From Candidatus Goldiibacteriota bacterium (GTDB lineage: Bacteria; Oederibacteriota; PGYV01), in contig JAFGWA010000008.1 of assembly GCA_016937715.1 (NCBI GenBank), forward strand, positions 1 through 57,464: 57,464 nt of DNA. Reading direction: 5' to 3'. Below are positions 53,673 through 57,464 of this stretch, in pieces. A program made the translations under genes and the position numbers. The first letter of the stretch is position 1, and each line of letters starts with the position of its first letter. The notes below the pieces were generated by a model, which worked only from the letters and a program-made list of their open reading frames with translations, made no database searches and was not told where the DNA came from.

Positions 53673-53727
53673 TCCCACTTTTTCCCACTATTTGCCTAAA
53701 TTATACCCCAAAACACTGTTTTGTCAA
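53673..53727 (-). promoter_or_regulatory. dcw operon promoter with two MraZ boxes
   Basis: On the minus strand TTGACA (53722-53727), a 16-bp spacer and TATAAT (53700-53705) are both perfect sigma-70 hexamers. Downstream are two direct repeats TGGGA at 53683-53687 and 53673-53677 with a 10-bp period. This matches the known MraZ recognition pattern of TGGGN repeats separated by 5 bp. The usual third repeat is not seen. Confidence 0.75.
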
Positions 53728-53951
53728 TACATATATCCCACCCGCGGTATGATTTACACTTGTATTTTTGCCTTATTTTTAAGATGTTTTTTGACTTATC
53801 CCCAAAAAAATGAAAATAGTTGTAGTTTAAATGCATTATTTTTTGTTTTTTTATATTATTTTAAAACAGATTTAAATGATATTAATACCTTTTGCCCATC
53901 AATATACTGATTTGAGTATTTGATTTACCTGAAAAACGCCGAATTCTTTTT
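53728..53951. other. AT-rich spacer upstream of the dcw promoter
   Basis: No gene is seen. The sequence is strongly AT-rich with T-runs and may act as an UP element or spacer between the Arg-rich small gene and mraZ. No convincing terminator hairpin was found. Confidence 0.5.
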
Positions 53952-54119
53952 TTAAAATTCTATCCGGCTTAAAGGGTTGTTTTTAAAACGGCGTTCTTCT
54001 CTTATTCTGCGTTTTGAACGGCGCGCGGTTTCAAAAGTTTTCCCCATATAACCGCCCTTCATACGCCTTTCTTCCTGCCTGCGTTCGCTGCCTGACCTTC
54101 TGTTATTGAAAGCGGACAT
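53952..54119 (-). CDS. Small Arg-rich protein of unknown function
   Basis: 55 residues from ATG at 54119. The ribosome site AAAGGCGGTGA lies about seven bases upstream, which is near ideal and supports translation. A longer frame to 54188 has no such support. The sequence contains two RR-rich repeats: NRRSGSERRQEERRMKGG and ARRSKRRIREERRF. RRSG-ERR-type motifs occur as tails in some regulatory proteins and as stand-alone small proteins, with no known function. It may bind nucleic acid. It lies upstream of the dcw operon on the same strand. Confidence 0.55.
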   Translation of the reverse strand: MSAFNNRRSGSERRQEERRMKGGYMGKTFETARRSKRRIREERRFKNNPLSRIEF

Positions 54120-54189
54120 ATATATCACCGCCTTTTTACTTTTCTGTCTTCCCAATGCAATTATAGCCCCGAATAAGCGTAAGGTCAAA

Positions 54190-54300
54190 TAGAGGCTTGG
54201 ACGCTTGGAAGTTTGGAGGCTTGGTAAAGATAATTACACAATCCAACTGCAACCGCCCCGGGCTGAAGCCCGCGCCTACCACTGCCACCACAAAAACCAC
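54190..54300. repeat. Composite interspersed repeat, divergent copy
   Basis: Units of GAGGCTTGGACGCTTGGAAG type (54191-54222) precede a divergent GC-rich core, CCCCGGGCTGAAGCCCGCG (54256-54274). The right-hand inverse units are absent. Intergenic between the methyltransferase and the Arg-rich small gene. Confidence 0.65.
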
Positions 54301-54369
54301 AAAATAAAAATGTTAAAATTATTTATAAAATAAGGGTTATGCGTGTTTTTTCAGAAATAAAAAACAAAA

Positions 54370-55095
54370 TTATTTTGATGAAAATTCAAAAAAGATAATT
54401 GCCGCAGCCGCTGCCACGTTCAGCGATTCCACATCACCGGGATAGTGTATTTTTATTTTATTTTTTGATATTTGTTTTATCTCTTCACTGACGCCCATTC
54501 CTTCACTGCCAAATACCAAAACCGTTTTGCCTTCTGTTTTTACTTTTTTGATATCAATGCCGTCATTTACGTCTGTTACAAAAAACCTGTATTCACGGGC
54601 AAAATCAGCAATTTCTTCAGCACTTATTATTTTTGCATTCACTTTAAAAACCGCGCCGGCTGACGCGCGTATGGTTTTTTCCGAATAAATTCCTGCGCAG
54701 CCGTCAGTTAAAATATACGTATTAAACCCAAAAGCCGCGCCGCTTCTTATTATAGCGCCAAGGTTGGAAGGATCCTGAATTCCGTCCAGCAAAATGATAT
54801 TTTGCTCGGATTTGAAGTCGTTAAGTGTTTTTTGCGGCACCCTGCACAGCGCCAGAAATCCCGCGGGAGTTTTAACAGACGCAAAACGGCTTATGTCATT
54901 TGATTTTACTTTTTCTGCTGCGGATATTAGAGTGCTGAATTTTTCAAGCAGCTGTTTATTATCATAAAAAAACCCTTCCACCTTTATCCCGGCATCCAGC
55001 GCCTCTTCAAGTATTTTCTCCGTATCAACAAGAAAGAAACCTTCATCTTTCATTGCTTTTTTATCTTTTAAAAGAGACTGTATTTTTTTATCCAT
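54370..55095 (-). CDS. SpoU/TrmH family RNA 2'-O-methyltransferase
   Basis: 241 residues. An N-terminal substrate-binding region (KAMKDEGFFLVDTEKILEEAL) is followed by a SPOUT knot domain. Motif 1 is IQDPSNLGAIIRSGAAFGFN, motif 2 is LVFGSEGMGVSEEI, and motif 3 is YPGDVESLNVAAAAAIIFFE. It methylates ribose 2'-OH in rRNA or tRNA; the target base cannot be named. It is located 14 bp downstream of the glycoside-hydrolase-like gene. Confidence 0.93.
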   Translation of the reverse strand: MDKKIQSLLKDKKAMKDEGFFLVDTEKILEEALDAGIKVEGFFYDNKQLLEKFSTLISAAEKVKSNDISRFASVKTPAGFLALCRVPQKTLNDFKSEQNIILLDGIQDPSNLGAIIRSGAAFGFNTYILTDGCAGIYSEKTIRASAGAVFKVNAKIISAEEIADFAREYRFFVTDVNDGIDIKKVKTEGKTVLVFGSEGMGVSEEIKQISKNKIKIHYPGDVESLNVAAAAAIIFFEFSSK

Positions 55096-55109
55096 AATTA
55101 CCCGCTTTT

Positions 55110-57305
55110 TTATTTATATTCCCTTATTCTAATCGCCGCGTCTTTATCAAACGTCGGCAGGTCCAGCCTTAAATCTTCTTCATGTTTTATTACCTGTTTT
55201 TTATCAGTCACGCCGCCTGTATAAGTGTCAAAATACTCAATCACATAACGGCCGGGCCTTAAATCCGAAACATCTATATAACTGCCTTCAACTTTATCCG
55301 TCTGCGTGTTTTCCCATGTATAGTCCCTGTGTTTGTACCAGATATACGCGGAAGCTTCACTCTGCACTCCCGCAATAAAAACAGGCGCGATTGAAGGGTC
55401 GGTAAAATCAGTTATTTCCACGTAATCAAGTTTAATCCAGTCCGCGCCGGTATTTTTTATTGTTACCTCATTATCCCCAGCGTGCAGGTCAACGGTATAT
55501 GTAAGTTTGCAGTCCGCCTGATAAACATTTAATTCTTTCTGAAAAACCGCCCCGGGCTGATCTTTAGCGTTTATTTCAGTTTTAAAAACACGCTCGCCGT
55601 TTATTTCCACCAGAAGCGTATTATTATCAGATACTTTATTAATGCCTATAATCAGCTTCGCCGGAAATCTGTTGGTCATTACAAGTACAGGGTCATTTTT
55701 CATTTCCGGTTTTAATTCCCCGTAAAGAAACGCCATAAACTGGTCTGTGTTTAAAGCGTCCCCGGCAGGGGTGATTATAAACCTGTTCTTTTTTGCTTTT
55801 GCCTGCCTGTCTTCAGGGTATATTTTTACGCTTCCCGGTTTTTTATTTTCGTAATCATAGTAATACGCTTTTTCCGCGCGCAGCTGAAAATAATCCCCCC
55901 TTGCCCAGTTTATCCCGCGCAGAAAATCAGACAGGGGTTTATAAATATCCCACAACCCGAATTTATCAACATATACGTCCCACCGCCATATCATGGGCCA
56001 GCCGGCGGAAAGCGAAAGCGCTCCACCCCAGATACCCGTATGCAGCTGAATGCCTTTTTCATCTTTTACACTGTCTGTCATGCCTTCCAAAACCGCCGCC
56101 GGTCCAAACCCGCCTACAATATGCGGCTTGTTATACTTTTCCGTTTTTATCCTTGAAGCGTCAAATATTTCCACCGCCGCGTCTTTAAGGCTGTAAATAT
56201 GCGTCTGAACAAAATCAATACTTTCAAGTTTCCAGACATCCTCACCCCCGGCAGGGTCAAAAAATGACGCCGTTGTTAAATGTTTATTTACATCATATTT
56301 TTTAATAAAAGAAAAAATATCACTGTGCCATTCGGCAACGGCGGCAGCATCAAATTTATCAGTCAAATCCGCTTCATTAAACGGCTCCCACGCAAAAAGA
56401 TTTCGGGAATAACCCCACCTTGCAATAATATAGCGCAGGCGGTTTTTAAACATCTGCCGCGCCACTTTAGATGTAAAAAATTCCTGTGGTTCATCAATCA
56501 CTCCGTCATTTTTGGAATTGTAAGGATTATCATCCCACGCGGAGTTTGTGTTTATGGAGTATTCCCCGTGAGACACAAGGCACATCTGAATATAAACATC
56601 ATGCTCCCTGCAAAGTTCAAAAACCTGATCCAGCATTGCCGCCTGTTTCTGGCGCGAAGAATAGCCGCCAAGCTTGTCTGTTTCAATGCCAAAACTCCAC
56701 GGAGCCATCCAAATCTTTATAAGATTACCGCCGTTTGCGGAAAACTTTTCTATCCAGTATTTATAATCTTCGTACATGCGTTCCTGGTTTGCCCACGCCA
56801 TATTAATACCCTTTGCAAAAAAAGGCTCTTTGTTTTCAAATTCAAAAAACAGGGTGTCTGCAGGGCTTATCCTTACAAAACCACGGGAATCAGAACTTCT
56901 TTTGCACGTGAATGTTTCCCACGCGGTTATTGTCACAGGCTTGCCGCCTATGTTTAATTCCATTCTATATGTCCATTCACCGGCTTCTTTTGGGATAATA
57001 CGCGCCTTAAACGAACCGCCTGCAGATAAGTATTCCGCTTTGCCGTCAAATTCAAAATCATCGGAATAAAAACCTTCTATTTCATTACGTTTGGACGAAG
57101 GCGATTTAAAAGTGGTTTTAAACTGAACCTTTGAATAATCATACGGGTTAATACCGGTAATATCATATTCCAGGGAAGCTTCAAACATTTCCATCTGTTT
57201 AACCACGCTCTTAGCCGGCTTAATGGCCTGTTCCTGCGCAAAAACTGCTACCTGTGATAATATCCCTGAAATTACCGCAATCAGCAGTACCTTTACGGTC
57301 CTCAT
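55110..57305 (-). CDS. Secreted DUF5060 / GH-A clan glycoside-hydrolase-like protein, probable altered active site
   Basis: 731 residues with a signal peptide (1-23, ending VFAQ). Residues about 40-115 match a DUF5060-type beta sandwich (FEASLEYDITGINPYDYSKV, PKEAGEWTYRMELN). Residues about 130-470 form a TIM-barrel glycoside hydrolase-like domain. Glu near 310 in WEPFNEADL is the expected acid/base. The strand that normally carries the nucleophile (KPxxxGEFG) reads KPHIVGGFGPA near 399, with Gly in place of Glu. The region about 520-630 is a carbohydrate-binding-like jelly roll, followed by a small beta domain. A polysaccharide-binding or altered-catalysis role is possible. It is followed 14 bp later by the RNA methyltransferase gene. 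Confidence 0.8.
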   Translation of the reverse strand: MRTVKVLLIAVISGILSQVAVFAQEQAIKPAKSVVKQMEMFEASLEYDITGINPYDYSKVQFKTTFKSPSSKRNEIEGFYSDDFEFDGKAEYLSAGGSFKARIIPKEAGEWTYRMELNIGGKPVTITAWETFTCKRSSDSRGFVRISPADTLFFEFENKEPFFAKGINMAWANQERMYEDYKYWIEKFSANGGNLIKIWMAPWSFGIETDKLGGYSSRQKQAAMLDQVFELCREHDVYIQMCLVSHGEYSINTNSAWDDNPYNSKNDGVIDEPQEFFTSKVARQMFKNRLRYIIARWGYSRNLFAWEPFNEADLTDKFDAAAVAEWHSDIFSFIKKYDVNKHLTTASFFDPAGGEDVWKLESIDFVQTHIYSLKDAAVEIFDASRIKTEKYNKPHIVGGFGPAAVLEGMTDSVKDEKGIQLHTGIWGGALSLSAGWPMIWRWDVYVDKFGLWDIYKPLSDFLRGINWARGDYFQLRAEKAYYYDYENKKPGSVKIYPEDRQAKAKKNRFIITPAGDALNTDQFMAFLYGELKPEMKNDPVLVMTNRFPAKLIIGINKVSDNNTLLVEINGERVFKTEINAKDQPGAVFQKELNVYQADCKLTYTVDLHAGDNEVTIKNTGADWIKLDYVEITDFTDPSIAPVFIAGVQSEASAYIWYKHRDYTWENTQTDKVEGSYIDVSDLRPGRYVIEYFDTYTGGVTDKKQVIKHEEDLRLDLPTFDKDAAIRIREYK

Positions 57306-57377
57306 AATGCCTCCAAAACACGAATTTGGGACATTATATACCTAATAAAGTATTTTTAAAACCAATAAAAAAAGGGG

Positions 57378-57464
57378 TGTCAACGCAAAATAGAAGTGTC
57401 CTATTTTCTGCAAAATAGAAATGTCCGCTTTTCAAAGTACAGCCTGCCAAGAATCCCCGGTTAC
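57378..57464. mobile_element. Terminal fragment of an IS21-like insertion sequence (runs off the right edge)
   Basis: From 57378 the sequence reads TGTCAACGCAAAATAG. It holds two copies of a 17-base motif, at 57385-57401 (GCAAAATAGAAGTGTCC) and 57410-57426 (GCAAAATAGAAATGTCC), 25 bp apart. The second is the exact inverse of 38-54. The layout matches the left-edge fragment, so both edges seem to carry ends of related elements. Transposase genes would be beyond the window. Confidence 0.5.

Noticed and set aside
1-57464. tRNA and rRNA genes
   Set aside because: Intergenic gaps were read for TTCGA-loop-like and rRNA-like patterns and none was convincing; a covariance search was not possible.

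Overview
This is a 57 kb stretch of bacterial chromosome in which nearly every gene lies on the minus strand. The only clear plus-strand gene is a short-chain dehydrogenase at 8112-8828. The sequence suggests an uncultivated diderm (Gram-negative) bacterium of moderate to low G+C content. The evidence for an outer membrane is a BamA/D15-type barrel domain, a LolA-like secreted protein, a large alpha-2-macroglobulin beside a PBP1C gene, lipoprotein and Sec signals, and a meso-diaminopimelate-type MurE signature. The phylum cannot be fixed from the sequence alone. Poorly cultivated lineages such as Goldbacteria, Elusimicrobiota or Omnitrophota would fit, but that is only a guess.

Layout from left to right: (1) the end of an IS21-like element at 1-85, short repeats, then a secreted metallopeptidase/TolB-propeller/surface-antigen fusion (239-3127). 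(2) A repeat-rich intergenic region with a long foldback (3315-3518), two tandem MATE transporters, endonuclease IV and dCTP deaminase, then the plus-strand dehydrogenase. (3) An AT-rich accessory block (8843-13925). It holds a compact exosortase cassette (PadR regulator, a HAAS/VIT/von Willebrand-like membrane protein ending in a PEP-CTERM-type signal, an exosortase and an EpsI-like protein) and a toxin-antitoxin-like pair. Two nearly identical inverted terminator hairpins bracket the cassette. (4) A mixed housekeeping stretch (14225-24319): LOG-family protein, phospholipase D-like protein, beta-propeller lipoprotein, QueF, PriA, a LolA-like protein, a TPM-domain protein and SpoIID. (5) pbpC and a 2057-residue alpha-2-macroglobulin, then a DUF116 protein, PgeF and an amidase. 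(6) A complete, very compact division and cell wall (dcw) cluster from 53647 down to 35689: mraZ, a STAS gene, rsmH, ftsL, ftsI, murE, murF, mraY, murD, ftsW, murG, murC, murB, ddl, ftsQ, ftsA, ftsZ. (7) A small Arg-rich ORF, a SpoU-type RNA methyltransferase, a DUF5060/glycoside-hydrolase-like protein, and a second IS21-like end at the right edge.

Functionally, about half of the window is one peptidoglycan programme. MurB-F, MraY, MurG and Ddl make lipid II, FtsW/FtsI polymerise it at the septum, FtsZ/FtsA/FtsQ/FtsL build the divisome, and amidase, SpoIID and PbpC remodel or repair the wall. The dcw operon appears to be driven by a consensus sigma-70 promoter with two MraZ boxes. The most novel-looking material is the exosortase cassette with its single dedicated, multi-pass, PadR-linked substrate. 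Next come the foldback element, whose mismatches are mostly G-U pairs, and the modular intergenic repeats.

No tRNA, rRNA, CRISPR array or intact transposase was recognised.
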